64,000 bases of DNA from Massilia alkalitolerans DSM 17462 (GTDB taxonomy: Bacteria; Pseudomonadota; Gammaproteobacteria; Burkholderiales; Burkholderiaceae_D): assembly GCF_000427785.1 (NCBI RefSeq), contig NZ_ATYR01000010.1:62001-126000 (forward strand). The letters are read 5' to 3'. The notes under the pieces are model-generated. The model saw only the letters and a program-made list of their open reading frames with translations. It ran no database searches and was not told where the DNA came from. This document shows, one piece after another, positions 55,265-63,494 of this stretch. The position numbers and the translations under genes were made by a program. Every line of letters starts with the position of its first letter. Position 1 is the first letter of the stretch.

Positions 55265-56307
55265 GCGGCCGCTTCTTCCATGCGTTGGCCGCGCTGCTGC
55301 GCTGCCGTGCTGCGCCATCCGGCGACCACTTGCGCCACCTGGCGCGCGCCGATCGCCTCCATGCAGCGGCAGTGCGCAGCGTCGGTGCAGCTGCCGCAGG
55401 CCTGCTCGCCGCAGAGCGACTGGGCACGCTGGCCGAGCGCGCCCCAGCGGGCGATGTCGATCGGCTTGATCGGTGGGAACAGGCCGAGCGTCGGCCTTCC
55501 CAGTGCCGCCGCGACGTGCAGCGGCCCGGTGCCGCTGGCGACCAGGCCGTCCGCCATGCCGATCAGCGCGACCAGGCCGTCCAGGTCCACCTGGCCGCAC
55601 AGGTTGCGCACGTTCGGACTGGCCAACAGTTCGGGCGCCGCGCGCGCCAGCAGTTCGCCTTCGGCGCGGCTGCCCGTGATCCAGACGGCGATGCCGGGAT
55701 CGTTGCTCAGCAACGCGGCCAGTTCGGTGTAGCGCGCCAGCGGCCACTCGCGGCCGTTGCCGTTCGACTTGGGATGCAGGATCAGGTTGAAGCGCGTCGG
55801 ATCGAAGAAATGGCCGACGCCGGCCTCGCCAGGGGCCTGCAGGCCGTACAGGGGCCAGATCTCGTCCAGGACAGGCTGGCGGTCGATGCCGAGGGGCTTG
55901 AGCAGGGCGAAGTTCAGCTGGGCTTCGTGCAGGTTCGAGCGCGCCCGGCTGAAGTGCGCCAGCCGGTTGCAGCTGATCCAGTGGTGCAGGCGGTGGCTGC
56001 TGCCCACGCGGTTCGGCACGTGGGCGCGCCGCGCCGCGCGGCCGATGGCACGGTGCGGGAAGGCGAAGATGACGGTGTCGTATTCCCGGTCCTGGAACAG
56101 GCGGTCGATGTCCAGTTCTTCCAGCGCCAGCACGCGGTCGACGTGGCGGCAGCAGCGCACCACGGGCGCGGCATAGGCGCGGCACACCATGTCGACCTGG
56201 ACGCCCGGGATCGCCCCTTTCAGGAAGCCTGCCAGCGGCAGGGTGAGGACGACATCGCCGATGTTATCCGTGCGGCAGATCAGAATGCGAGACAGGGCAG
56301 GATGCAT
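55261..56307 (-). CDS. Glycosyltransferase family 9 (heptosyltransferase-like)
   Basis: A 348-residue protein. The start at 56307 gives MHPALSRILICRTDNIGDVV, the classic N-terminal motif of ADP-heptose:LPS heptosyltransferases. The C-terminal donor-binding part has NLCGQVDLDGLVALIGMADG and SGTGPLHVAAALGRPTLGLF. A cysteine-rich tail (CGEQACGSCTDAAHCRC) follows. It is coupled to the next glycosyltransferase by a 4-bp overlap. Not necessarily WaaC/WaaF; it could belong to another O-linked or core pathway. Confidence 0.85.
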   Translation of the reverse strand: MHPALSRILICRTDNIGDVVLTLPLAGFLKGAIPGVQVDMVCRAYAAPVVRCCRHVDRVLALEELDIDRLFQDREYDTVIFAFPHRAIGRAARRAHVPNRVGSSHRLHHWISCNRLAHFSRARSNLHEAQLNFALLKPLGIDRQPVLDEIWPLYGLQAPGEAGVGHFFDPTRFNLILHPKSNGNGREWPLARYTELAALLSNDPGIAVWITGSRAEGELLARAAPELLASPNVRNLCGQVDLDGLVALIGMADGLVASGTGPLHVAAALGRPTLGLFPPIKPIDIARWGALGQRAQSLCGEQACGSCTDAAHCRCMEAIGARQVAQVVAGWRSTAAQQRGQRMEEAAA

Positions 56308-56473
56308 GAAACGGTTTTCCGAAAGACTTCCGGGAGTCTGCGCCTGGCCGGGCCGCTCCCTACATTGATCCAAAAACTGCAGGCGTAATGCATGGTTACC
56401 CCATCTTTACATGTTCTTACCTGCAATACAACCGCTGAGGTGCAAAAGCGACAGGCACCTGGTGTGCCGGCGC

Positions 56474-57205
56474 TTATTTGCGCAACACGACGATGCCCGC
56501 CTGGTGTTTCGAGAACAGCACGGTGGCCAGGCCCGCCAGGGCGCGCATGCCGGGAATGCGCAGCAGCTTGCCTACCAGGTTGTCGGCGTGCTTGCGGTAC
56601 AGGGCGATATACAGGTAGGAAGCATGCGGATGCACGCTGAAGCTGCGGAATCCGACTTTCTTGCCCGCGCGGATGATCTTCGCCGGGTGCATGTCGCGCT
56701 CGGTCGTGCCAAACTCCGCCATGATGGCGGCCGAACGGCGCTCGTGGCCCAGGCCGGGCTCGGAGGTGATGCAGATGCCGCCCGGTTTCAGGGCGCGCCA
56801 GGCGCTCTGCAGCGCGCTGACCTCGTCCACCGCATGGTGCAGGCAATCGAAGAACACCACCACGTCGAATTCTTCGCGAAAGGAAAGCGACTCGTAGTCG
56901 CCGACCACGAAGTCGAGGTTGGGCAAGCCTTCCTTGTCCCTGAGCCGGCGCCCGGCGTCGATGGCTTCTGGCACCAGGTCGGTGCCGATCACGTCATAGC
57001 CGCGCTTGGCGAACAGCACGCTGGTCCATCCGGTGCCGCATCCCATGTCGAGCAGGCGGCCCCCCTCGGGCATCAGGCCGAGCATGGCGCCCAGTTCCAT
57101 CATGTACAGGCCGCAATGGGCGTCGGACCAGGGCTTGTGTGTCGAATGCTGCATGCCCGCTTCGCCGATCCTCTTGAAATACTCGTACTCGCCCTGCGTC
57201 GCCAT
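56474..57205 (-). CDS. SAM-dependent methyltransferase
   Basis: A 243-residue class I methyltransferase. SAM-binding motif I is LLDMGCGTGWTSVLFAKRG, motif II ends in VIGTDLVPEAIDAG, and the post-motif segment FDCLHHAVDE follows. The ATG at 57205 (MATQGEYEYFKRIGEAG) is preferred over a TTG seven codons upstream because a GAGAGG site precedes it. It is 166 bp upstream of the GT9 gene on the same strand, so a role in glycan or quinone modification is possible. No specific substrate is visible. Confidence 0.82.
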   Translation of the reverse strand: MATQGEYEYFKRIGEAGMQHSTHKPWSDAHCGLYMMELGAMLGLMPEGGRLLDMGCGTGWTSVLFAKRGYDVIGTDLVPEAIDAGRRLRDKEGLPNLDFVVGDYESLSFREEFDVVVFFDCLHHAVDEVSALQSAWRALKPGGICITSEPGLGHERRSAAIMAEFGTTERDMHPAKIIRAGKKVGFRSFSVHPHASYLYIALYRKHADNLVGKLLRIPGMRALAGLATVLFSKHQAGIVVLRK

Positions 57206-57278
57206 GTGCCTCTCGTATTCAAGCAAAACGCCATTCTAGCTGATCAATCATTAACGTTTCCTGAAATGCCATTCGGCT

Positions 57279-58766
57279 TCAGGGCGCCAGGGCCTGTGCG
57301 AGACGGACCACGCCGGCGCGGATCTCCGCCGGCGTGAAGGCCGAAAAGCCCAGCAGCATCCCGGGCGGCGCCGCGCATGCCGGGCCGGCCTGCGGGTGGA
57401 CATAGTAGGACAGCGGGCGCAGGTCGACGCCGGCGGCCAGGGCACGTGCCACGGCCTCGGCTTCGCCCAGCGGACCGGTGATGCGCGCGCAGACGTCCAG
57501 GCCGGTATCTGCCGGGCCGCAGGCCAGCATGCCGTCCAGGCGGCTTGCCAAAGCCTCCATCATCGCGCCGCGTCGCTCGGCATAGGCGTCGCGGGTGCGC
57601 CGGATGTGGCGCGCAAAATGGCCCTGCTGGATGAAGTCGGCCAGCACCGCCTGCGGAACCACCGGGCTGTGGCGGTCGACCACCGCCTTCGCCTGCGTCA
57701 AGGGTTCGACCAGCGCCGGCGGCGCCACCACATAACCCAGGCGCAGGCCCGGGAACAGCACCTTGGACAGGGTGCCGACATAGATCACGCAGCCCGCGTG
57801 GTCGAGGCTTTGCAGCGAAGCGAGCGGCGGACCGGTGTAGCGGTATTCGCTGTCGTAGTCGTCCTCGACGATCCAGGCGCGTTTCGCCTCGGCCCAGCGC
57901 AGCAGCTCGAGGCGCCGGCCCAGGCTCATGGTGACACCCAGCGGTAACTGGTGCGACGGGGTGGCGAACACCATCGCGGCGTCCGGATGGTGGGCGGCGG
58001 CATGGGCGACGTCCATGCCTTCGGCGTCGACCGGCACCAGGCACATGCGCGCGCCGGCCACTTCGAAAGGCGCGGCGGCGCCCTGGTAGCCGGGCGACTC
58101 CAGCCACACGCCCTCGCCCGGCGCCAGCAGCAGCTGCGCCAGCAGGTACAGGGCCTGCTGCGATCCGGTGGTGACGATGATCTGCTCGGGCGTGCAGCGT
58201 ACCCCGCGCGAGGCATTCAGGTAGGCGCACAGCAGCTCCCGGAGCAGCGGGTAGCCGGCGGCGGCGCCGTAGCCCAGCGGCAGCTCGCGGCGGCGCCAGT
58301 GGCGCGCTTCCAGCTTGCGCCAGACCTCGAAGGGGAACAGGTCCAGGCCCGGCATGCTCGGCCTGAAGGCCCGCAAGGGGCCCTGGTGATGCCGTACCCG
58401 CGCCATGCTGGAGGCCATTGCCAGGCCGCGTGCCGGCAGCGGCCTTGTCATGCCGGGTGCGCCGGGCACGGCGCCGGCATGAGCCGGCCCCGGGCGCGCG
58501 GCGGGCAGGCTGGCGTCCACGAAGGTACCCTGCCCCACCCCGCCGCGCAGGTAGCCTTCGGCCGTGAGCTGCTCGTAGGCGGCCAGCACGGTCTGGCGCG
58601 ACACCTGCAATTGCCGCGCCAGCTCGCGCGTGGCCGGCAGGCGGGTGCCGGGCGCCAGGCGTCCGTGCAGGATGGCGTCCTTCAGCCGCGCATAAAGCTG
58701 GCGGAACAGCGGGGTCGTGGCGGCGCGCTCGAGCGGCGCGGCGGCGATCAGGTCGTCGATGTGCAT
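57279..58766 (-). CDS. MocR/PdxR-type GntR regulator fused to aminotransferase domain
   Basis: A 495-residue regulator. The N-terminal GntR winged helix spans about residues 15-85 (PLFRQLYARLKDAILHGRL, then TRELARQLQVSRQTVLAAYE). The rest is a PLP-binding type I aminotransferase fold with the Schiff-base lysine in YVGTLSKVLFPGLRLGY. MocR proteins regulate, for example, pyridoxal, GABA or taurine genes. It is divergent from the OsmC-paiB pair, which may be its target. A start four codons upstream (58778) is also possible. Confidence 0.88.
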   Translation of the reverse strand: MHIDDLIAAAPLERAATTPLFRQLYARLKDAILHGRLAPGTRLPATRELARQLQVSRQTVLAAYEQLTAEGYLRGGVGQGTFVDASLPAARPGPAHAGAVPGAPGMTRPLPARGLAMASSMARVRHHQGPLRAFRPSMPGLDLFPFEVWRKLEARHWRRRELPLGYGAAAGYPLLRELLCAYLNASRGVRCTPEQIIVTTGSQQALYLLAQLLLAPGEGVWLESPGYQGAAAPFEVAGARMCLVPVDAEGMDVAHAAAHHPDAAMVFATPSHQLPLGVTMSLGRRLELLRWAEAKRAWIVEDDYDSEYRYTGPPLASLQSLDHAGCVIYVGTLSKVLFPGLRLGYVVAPPALVEPLTQAKAVVDRHSPVVPQAVLADFIQQGHFARHIRRTRDAYAERRGAMMEALASRLDGMLACGPADTGLDVCARITGPLGEAEAVARALAAGVDLRPLSYYVHPQAGPACAAPPGMLLGFSAFTPAEIRAGVVRLAQALAP

Positions 58767-58850
58767 TGGTACGCCCATCTTCGCGCGGATTGGCACTTTG
58801 GACAAGCCAAGTGGTCTCTTAAGATAAGCCCATACCATCACGGAGGAAGC

Positions 58851-59315
58851 ATGAAAGAGTTCGAAGCACGGGTGGCCTGGCAACGCGCCGGCCAGGCTTT
58901 CCTGGACGGGCGCTACAGCCGCGCCCATGACTGGCAGTTCGACGGCGGCCTGCAGCTGCGGGCCTCGTCCTCGCCCTTGTCGGTGCCGCTGCCGATGTCC
59001 GACCCGGCGGCGCTCGATCCCGAGGAAGCGCTGGTGGCCGCGGCGTCGAGCTGCCACATGCTGTTCTTCCTGTCGCTGGCGCAGCAGCAGGGCTTCATGG
59101 TGGACAGCTATGTGGACGGGGCCGTGGGCTTTCTTCACGAAGACGATGCCGGCCGCATCGCGATGACGCGCATCGAACTGCGCCCGGCCATCGTGTTCGG
59201 CGGCGAGCGCCAGCCCTCCGCCGACGAGCTGGACGCCCTCCACCACGCTGCCCACGCGCGCTGCTACATCGCGAACTCGCTCAAGACCGACGTCGTCGTC
59301 ATGCGGGTGCGCTGA
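58851..59315 (+). CDS. OsmC-family peroxide-reductase protein
   Basis: A 154-residue protein of the OsmC/Ohr fold. The two redox cysteines appear at C68 (ASSCHML) and C138 (HARCYIAN). Strands AVGFLHEDDAGRIAMTRIEL follow. It acts on organic hydroperoxides in characterised relatives, but substrate is unknown here. The ATG follows GGAGGAAGC. Its stop overlaps the next ATG by one base (TGATG), so it was co-translated with the paiB-like gene. Confidence 0.85.
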   Translation: MKEFEARVAWQRAGQAFLDGRYSRAHDWQFDGGLQLRASSSPLSVPLPMSDPAALDPEEALVAAASSCHMLFFLSLAQQQGFMVDSYVDGAVGFLHEDDAGRIAMTRIELRPAIVFGGERQPSADELDALHHAAHARCYIANSLKTDVVVMRVR

Positions 59316-59838
59316 TGTACCTGCCGACCCGAGACCGCCAGCAGGACCCACGGGCCATGCGCTCGCTCATCAGGGAGCATGCCTGGGCATGCTCGTCACC
59401 CAGCATGGGGGACTGCCGGATGCCGATCACCTGCCCTTCGAATTCGCCGAGGGCGGCAGCGAAGGCCTGGGCCTGCTGCGCGCCCACGTGGCGCGCGCCA
59501 ATCCGGTGTGGCGCCGCGCCGGCCAGCAGGTGCTGGCCGTCTTTCGCGGGCCCGCCGACTACGTGCCGCCGGACCAGCAGGAAAAAGCCGCCAGCGGCGG
59601 CAAGGTGGTGCCGACCTGGGACTACCGCGTGGTGCACGTGCACGGGCGCCTGCGTGCGATCGAGGATCCGGGCTGGCTGCTGGACTTCCTGCATGGCCAG
59701 ACGCGGCACCATGAAGCGGGCCAGCCGCAGCCATGGTCGGTGGCGGATGCGCCGCCGGCTTATATCGATGGCATGCTCAAGGCGATCGTCGGCATCGAGA
59801 TCGACATCGCACGCATCGAAGGGAAGTGGAAAGGGTGA
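59315..59838 (+). pseudogene. PaiB-like FMN-binding negative transcriptional regulator, frameshifted
   Basis: The family N-terminus (MYLPTRDRQQDPRAMRSLIR, then EHAW) reads in the frame beginning at 59315. The rest (MLVTQHGGLPDADHLPFEF onward to 59838) reads in another frame. They join at a GGG run at 59385-59387: one extra G would give a single product of about 174 residues with a normal REHAWGMLVTQ junction. So the gene is broken by a one-base deletion, or the base is a sequencing error, or it is a slippery frameshift. The 5' overlap with OsmC shows the true start. Confidence 0.8.
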
Positions 59839-59863
59839 TCTGGTCCGGTGGACCAGATCGTAC

Positions 59864-60559
59864 TTACTTCTTGTTCGGGATCGGCTCCTTGCCGGTGGCG
59901 GTGCTGGTGTCGTTGCCCGGCGTGCCGGCCGTGCCGGTGGCGCCGCGCGCGGTACGGGCGATGAGTTCGTCCGCCGCCAGCAGGTGCTGCTCGACGACCG
60001 GGCGCATCTTCATGGCCAGGGCCTTGATGTCCGGGTCCTTGATCTTGTCCATGTTGTCGCGCAGTTGCTCGTGCGTGACGCGGTGGTCGCGCCGGCCCGA
60101 CTGCTTCATGTAGGTGCGGTCGAAGATGTCGCCCTTCAGGGCTTCGAGCATGGCGCCCTTGGCCTTGTGCTTGACGGTGAGTTCCTTCGGCAGTTCGACG
60201 CCCTTGGCCTGGGCCAGCGCCTGCACCTCGGCCAGCGTCTTGCTGTGCTCGTCGACCATGCGCTGGGCGTAGGCCTTGATTTCCGGGTTGACGGCCTTGC
60301 TGAGCGCAAGCTTGCCGGTCGAGATCTCGGCCATGTTGGCCTGCGCCATCTCGATCAGGGCATTGCGGTCCGAGCGGTCCAGTTTGGTTGCGGGAGCTGC
60401 CGAGCTTGCGGGAGCCGCGGGCGCGCCGGCAGCTGCGGCAGCGGCCGGCGCCGTACCTTGGGTGACCGCCTGGGCCTGGGCCTGGCTTGCGCCGGCGGCG
60501 AACAAGGCGCCCGCGATCGACAGCGCCAGTACTCGGTGGATACGCAGTGTTTTCTGCAT
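59864..60559 (-). CDS. DUF4142 exported protein
   Basis: A 231-residue periplasmic protein with a signal peptide (to about residue 30, ASQAQAQA) and an Ala/Pro-rich linker. A four-helix DUF4142 domain follows (about residues 60-200): DRNALIEMAQANMAEISTG, AYAQRMVDEHSKTLAEVQAL, FDRTYMKQSG, and KMRPVVEQHLLAADEL. DUF4142 is ferritin-like in shape but no metal site is clear. Paralogous to the next gene at 60655. Confidence 0.8.
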   Translation of the reverse strand: MQKTLRIHRVLALSIAGALFAAGASQAQAQAVTQGTAPAAAAAAGAPAAPASSAAPATKLDRSDRNALIEMAQANMAEISTGKLALSKAVNPEIKAYAQRMVDEHSKTLAEVQALAQAKGVELPKELTVKHKAKGAMLEALKGDIFDRTYMKQSGRRDHRVTHEQLRDNMDKIKDPDIKALAMKMRPVVEQHLLAADELIARTARGATGTAGTPGNDTSTATGKEPIPNKK

Positions 60560-60654
60560 GGGATTCTCCTTGACACTTGCGTGTAAGCCGGCGGACGCGA
60601 TGCACGGCCGCCGGCGGGTGAGGCGTGGCTGCCCGGCCGGCAGCCCGCGATTGC

Positions 60655-61452
60655 TTACTTGCCCGAGGTCGTGCCGGACTTGGCCGACGACATCTGCTGG
60701 GCCGCCTTCAGGTGCTGCTCGACCGTCGGGATGGTCTTCTCGGCGGCGGCCTTGACGTCAGGATCCTTGGCGCTCTTGCTGATCTTCTGCAGCTTGGCGT
60801 GGGTGTCCTTGTGGTCCTTGAGGCCGGCCATCTTCATGTATTCCTTGTCGAAGGCATCGCCGCTGAGCTTTTCCAGCTTGGCCGCCATCGCCTTGTGCTT
60901 GGCGTCGAGTTCGGTCGGCAGGGTCACGCCCTTGGTCTGGGCCAGGGTCTGCAGTTCGGACAGGGCCTTGCCGTGGTCGTCGATCATCTGCTGGGCGAAG
61001 GTCTTCACTTCGGCGTTCTGGCTCTTGCTCAGCGCCAGCTTGCCGGTTTCGACTTCGGCCATGTTGGCAATGGCCATGTCCATCATCGCCTTCTTGTCGG
61101 CGTTGCTCAGCTTGGCCGCACCGGAGGCGGTGGCGCCGGCGGCGCCCGACGCGCCCGAGCTGGACTGCATGGTATCGGCGGTGTGCGACTTGGCGCCTTC
61201 GGCCCGGGTGGTGCCCTGGCTGCCCGAAGCGCCCATCTGCGCGCTGCGGTCTTCCTTGCCCTGGCTGCTGGTGTTGTTGACGGTGCCGTCGGCGGCGGTC
61301 TTGCCGGTCAGGTTGGGGTTGCCCGTCGCGCTCTGGTTGGTCATCGACTGCGCGCTCTGGCCGGTGGTCTGGGCCTGCACGCCGACAGCGCTGAACATGG
61401 CGGCCACGGCACCAACTGCGAGCAACTGCTTGAGGGCCTGTTTCTTCTGCAT
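60655..61452 (-). CDS. DUF4142 exported protein (paralogue)
   Basis: A 265-residue protein with a signal peptide (AMFSAVGVQAQ) and a Ser/Thr/Gly-rich, probably disordered linker (to about residue 115). The DUF4142 helices follow: DKKAMMDMAIANMAEVETG, TFAQQMIDDHGKALSELQTL, FDKEYMKMAGLKDHKDTH, and TIPTVEQHLKAAQQM. The start at 61452 is chosen since an upstream in-frame extension lacks a signal peptide. It lies 95 bp upstream of the shorter paralogue, same strand. Confidence 0.8.
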   Translation of the reverse strand: MQKKQALKQLLAVGAVAAMFSAVGVQAQTTGQSAQSMTNQSATGNPNLTGKTAADGTVNNTSSQGKEDRSAQMGASGSQGTTRAEGAKSHTADTMQSSSGASGAAGATASGAAKLSNADKKAMMDMAIANMAEVETGKLALSKSQNAEVKTFAQQMIDDHGKALSELQTLAQTKGVTLPTELDAKHKAMAAKLEKLSGDAFDKEYMKMAGLKDHKDTHAKLQKISKSAKDPDVKAAAEKTIPTVEQHLKAAQQMSSAKSGTTSGK

Positions 61453-61785
61453 GATGGTTCTCCTGTTATTGATGGTAGGGCTGCCGCTCGGGATCGCCGG
61501 GCGGGCGTCTCCTTCTAACATCTGGCGATGTCGAGCGCGTTTGAGTGTAGCGCCGCGTATTCACAGGTAGCGCACGTTAGCCGTATAGCAATTGCGCTGT
61601 TATATGGGGGTGTAAAACGAGAACGGAAACGAGGGAAGCGCGTCAAACGCCTGTCACAATCGGCAGGCAAGATACGCTTGTCCTTGGGAAGGGATGCTGG
61701 CGGCGCAAGCCGCCCTACCGGCGCCGGCGGTCGGGAAATATACCGGCACCAATTCATTGCCCTGCGAGCGCGCAGGGCAGCAGCA
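61453..61785. other. 333-bp spacer with a REP-like hairpin at 61699-61714
   Basis: No gene is evident. The left part should hold the promoter of the leftward DUF4142 gene. The perfect hairpin GGCGGC-GCAA-GCCGCC (61699-61714), followed by CTACCGGCGCCGGCGG, resembles dispersed REP-type repeats of betaproteobacteria. It also lies just downstream of the GyrI-like gene and could end its transcript. I see no second copy in this window. Confidence 0.4.
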
Positions 61786-62253
61786 TCACAGTAGCGGGAT
61801 CAGGATGTCGTAGGCATTGTCCGGGCGGTTGCCGTCGTGGAGCGTCGGCGTGTAGCGGCGGTCGTAACGCTCGATGCGCCAGCCTTCCTCATCCTGCACC
61901 ATGCCCAGCTGCTCGATGGCGGCATGGCCGGTCAGGTAGGTGGCCTGCACCCGCGTGACGGGTCCGCGGTGCGTCAGCATCGCATAGCGGCGCTCGGGAA
62001 TACGGATGCCGATCATGCCCGGCGGCAGCGCGTTGAGGTCGCTGACCTCGGCGGCGATGCACTCGATGCGCACGCCCTGCTTGTCCTGCAGACTGACGCC
62101 GTAGCGCAGCCCGTTGGTTTCGCCCAGTTCGCTTTCGCGTTCCAGGAAGGTGCTCCAGATATCCGGCATATCCGCTTCCAATTCCGAGAGCGGACCTGCA
62201 AGCGGCAGTCCGGCGAGCTTCATTTCAGGTAAGGTGACAGTGGAGATGTGCAT
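61786..62253 (-). CDS. GyrI-like/SOUL effector-binding domain protein
   Basis: A 155-residue protein with no DNA-binding domain. It resembles the GyrI-like small-molecule binding domain: an N-terminal strand around MHISTVTLPEMKLAGLPL, then DMPDIWSTFLERESELG, a middle RYGVSLQDKQ, RRYAMLTHRGPVTRVQATY and an acidic C-terminal strand. Stand-alone members bind or break down hydrophobic compounds; this role is inferred from the family. Confidence 0.75.
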   Translation of the reverse strand: MHISTVTLPEMKLAGLPLAGPLSELEADMPDIWSTFLERESELGETNGLRYGVSLQDKQGVRIECIAAEVSDLNALPPGMIGIRIPERRYAMLTHRGPVTRVQATYLTGHAAIEQLGMVQDEEGWRIERYDRRYTPTLHDGNRPDNAYDILIPLL

Positions 62254-62301
62254 GGTATCGGCTACGCAAGTGGACGAAGAAAATTATAGCCTTAACTCCT
62301 C

Positions 62302-62313
62302 GACAATATTGTC
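62302..62313. promoter_or_regulatory. Perfect 12-bp palindrome in a divergent promoter region
   Basis: GACAATATTGTC is an exact palindrome 48 bp upstream of the GyrI-like gene (leftward) and about 205 bp before the GIN-domain gene (rightward). The 265-bp spacer is otherwise AT-richer than its neighbours. The palindrome is a good candidate for a dimeric repressor site, but the protein that binds it is unknown. Confidence 0.45.
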
Positions 62314-62518
62314 ACGGAATCAATCGTGCGCACCTATTTTTCATGATCTGGCAGGACAAATGTGCAACAGCGCACACAGGCGTATTGACGCGGGCGCGCT
62401 GTACGCACATTCCAGTTTTGCAACCGTCCACCCTCGCATTCTTGCAGTTCGTCGCAAACGGCACCCAGGCCTGTTCCGTCTCCCTACAATGGATTCATAC
62501 CACTTATCGGAGACCACC

Positions 62519-63142
62519 ATGCAACGCCTGATCCTTGCCGCAGTCCTGTCCCTCGCTTCGATCACGGCTCATGCCGACGAGCAAGTGCGTAGCGTGACGC
62601 CTTTCAAGGGCATCGCCGTGCACGGCCCGGTCAGCCTGGTGGTGGAAGCCGGTAAATCGTTTTCGCTCAAGGTACAGGGCGACCCGCGCTTCATCGAGCG
62701 CGTCAGCAGCGAAGTCGTGGACGGCGAACTGCGCCTGGACATGAAGGACAGCACGCGCAACAGCCTGAAAAGCAGCGACCGCGTGGTCGTGACCCTGCCT
62801 TCGCTGCAGACCTTCAAGGGCGAAGGCGCCGGGGAGATGCGCCTGACCAAGGTGCGCGGCGAACGCCTGGACGTCAATTACCGCGGCGCCGGCCGCCTGG
62901 CCATCGACGGCGAGGTGCGCGAACTGCGCCTGTCCGCCCAAGGCGTGGGCGAGGTCGACACCAAGGACCTGATCGCGCAGGATGCCAACGTCAGCTTCGA
63001 AGGCATCGGTTCGGTCAAGATCTACGCCAAGGACAGGCTGAACGCCAACGTGCGCGGCATGGGCGAGCTCACCTATTACGGCAACCCGCGCGTGGTGAAC
63101 AAGTCGGTGTCGGGCATCGGCAGTGTGGTGGCGGCCAAGTAA
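62519..63142 (+). CDS. GIN-domain (DUF2807) exported protein
   Basis: A 207-residue protein with a signal peptide (MQRLILAAVLSLASITAHA). The mature part is a right-handed beta-helix-like DUF2807 domain with regular strand repeats: AVHGPVSLVVEAGKSFSLK, GAGEMRLTKVRGERLDV, GAGRLAIDGEVRELRL, GVGEVDTKDLIAQDANV, GIGSVKIYAKDRL, GMGELTYYGNPRVV. No catalytic site; adhesion or surface-binding roles are guesses. Start at 62519 behind GGAGAC. Confidence 0.85.
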   Translation: MQRLILAAVLSLASITAHADEQVRSVTPFKGIAVHGPVSLVVEAGKSFSLKVQGDPRFIERVSSEVVDGELRLDMKDSTRNSLKSSDRVVVTLPSLQTFKGEGAGEMRLTKVRGERLDVNYRGAGRLAIDGEVRELRLSAQGVGEVDTKDLIAQDANVSFEGIGSVKIYAKDRLNANVRGMGELTYYGNPRVVNKSVSGIGSVVAAK

Positions 63143-63156
63143 GGGCGAAAGCCCGC

Positions 63157-63486
63157 TCAGCGGTTGGCGATGTCGAGCAGCACCTCGGCATGGCAGGGAC
63201 CATCGAGCGGGCACCAGCAGGCCAGGTTCTTGCCGTGCAGCGCTTCGCACGCCTGTGCGGCCAGCTGCTGTCCTTCCGGGCTCGCCTCCAGCCAGCGCCG
63301 GTAGGCGGCCACCGCTTCGACCACGCTCGGCATCGCGGTGTATCTTGTACCCACCGGCGTGCCCGGCACCGCATCCGGCACCACCGAGAACGGATTGCCC
63401 CAGCGCCCGGGACGCGCCACCGACACCGTGTTCGGCGGCAGCTTCCAGCCCTTCTTCCTGCTCAGTTGGACGCGCTGCGGTTTCAT
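63157..63486 (-). CDS. DUF4326 domain protein
   Basis: A 109-residue protein. The sequence has the DUF4326 layout: VARPGRWGNPFSV near residue 24, then AVAAYRRWLEASPEGQQL, and the C-terminal LHGKNLACWCPLDGPCHAEV with a cysteine cluster likely to bind metal. The family is common in phages and bacteria and has no established function. Located 8 bp before the arsH-like gene. Confidence 0.85.
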   Translation of the reverse strand: MKPQRVQLSRKKGWKLPPNTVSVARPGRWGNPFSVVPDAVPGTPVGTRYTAMPSVVEAVAAYRRWLEASPEGQQLAAQACEALHGKNLACWCPLDGPCHAEVLLDIANR

Positions 63487-63494
63487 CGCTTTCC

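Noticed and set aside
57260..57283. Hairpin CCTGAA/TTCAGG at the end of the MocR-type gene
   Set aside because: The stem is short, overlaps the stop codon and has no T-run, so I do not call a terminator.
58767..59351. Long upstream extension of the MocR-type gene
   Set aside because: It runs antisense through the OsmC gene; the ATG at 58766 starts the GntR domain correctly.
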